A stretch of 6,370 nucleotides of DNA from Euryarchaeota archaeon UBA102 (GTDB taxonomy: Archaea > Thermoplasmatota > Poseidoniia > MGIII > CG-Epi1). Made by a program: the position numbers and the translations under genes. Each line of letters begins with the position of its first letter. Position 1 is the first letter of the stretch. The notes beneath the pieces were generated by a model. It made no database searches and was not told where the DNA came from. It saw nothing but the letters and a program-made list of their open reading frames with translations. The stretch covers positions 1 through 6,370 of the forward strand of contig DAHL01000028.1 in the NCBI GenBank assembly GCA_002509225.1, given 5' to 3'. Of the stretch, positions 6,330 through 6,370 are shown in pieces.

Positions 6330-6370
6330 CAGGAGAGGCAGGGCTCGAACCCGCAACCCCCGGTTTTGGA
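6330..6370 (-). tRNA. tRNA-Trp (anticodon CCA), 5' half beyond the window
   Basis: The 41 visible bases fold as the 3' half of a tRNA. They run U33, anticodon CCA (6367-6369), AA, anticodon-stem strand ACCGG, variable loop GGGTT, T stem GCGGG/CCTGC closing a TTCGAGC loop, acceptor strand CTCTCCT and discriminator G at 6330. The CCA anticodon with A37/A38 and a G discriminator identify tRNA-Trp. The next bases are CAA, so the 3'-terminal CCA is not encoded and must be added by the nucleotidyltransferase. The D arm and 5' acceptor strand lie outside the window and were not checked. Its place directly before secE is a widespread arrangement. Confidence 0.93.

Noticed and set aside
1..6370. A novel system, mobile element or CRISPR array
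   Set aside because: Every stretch is accounted for by a standard operon in textbook order, with short spacers and no long repeats, terminal inverted repeats or foreign genes.

Overview
The window is the core transcription/translation operon of a bacterium, read entirely on the minus strand. In transcription order (right to left) it contains tRNA-Trp (3' part only), secE, nusG, rplK (L11), rplA (L1), rplJ (L10), rplL (L7/L12) and rpoB (5' part only). rpoC would be expected beyond position 1. All genes are intact where visible. The stretches between them are 4 to 74 bases, and no stretch over 300 bases lacks a gene.

Organism: the DNA looks AT-rich by eye. RpoB and NusG have the flavour of the FCB superphylum (Bacteroidota and relatives). 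The RpoB segments DIPNVSEEATKDLDENGII and GDPTPEEKLLRAIFG-type motifs, the RpoB insert at residues ~890-1005, and the NusG start [15 protein letters not shown] resemble Bacteroidota-type proteins as I recall them. A marine FCB lineage such as Marinimicrobia (SAR406) is a reasonable guess, but the sequence alone does not settle it. Start signals are mixed: rplL and rpoB have clear Shine-Dalgarno (SD) sequences, while secE, nusG and rplJ have none that I can see.

Layout: 6330-6370 is the anticodon-to-3'-end half of tRNA-Trp. 6256-6329 is a short spacer with a good sigma70-like promoter match whose start point would fall at or next to the secE start codon. 5535-6255 holds secE and nusG, 4 nt apart. 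3472-5521 holds the four stalk/L1 ribosomal protein genes. 1-3417 holds 1139 codons of rpoB, starting at a TTG codon.

Together: SecE belongs to the protein-export channel. NusG binds RNA polymerase and links it to the ribosome. L11, L10 and L12 form the GTPase-recruiting stalk base and stalk, and L1 forms the opposite stalk. RpoB is the beta subunit of RNA polymerase. The gene order is the textbook bacterial one. I find no mobile element, CRISPR array, defence system or novel gene cluster here. The points worth a second look are small ones: the initiation signals, the lack of room for an L10 leader, the long L10 C-terminal helix, a substitution in the rifampicin region and the RpoB insert.
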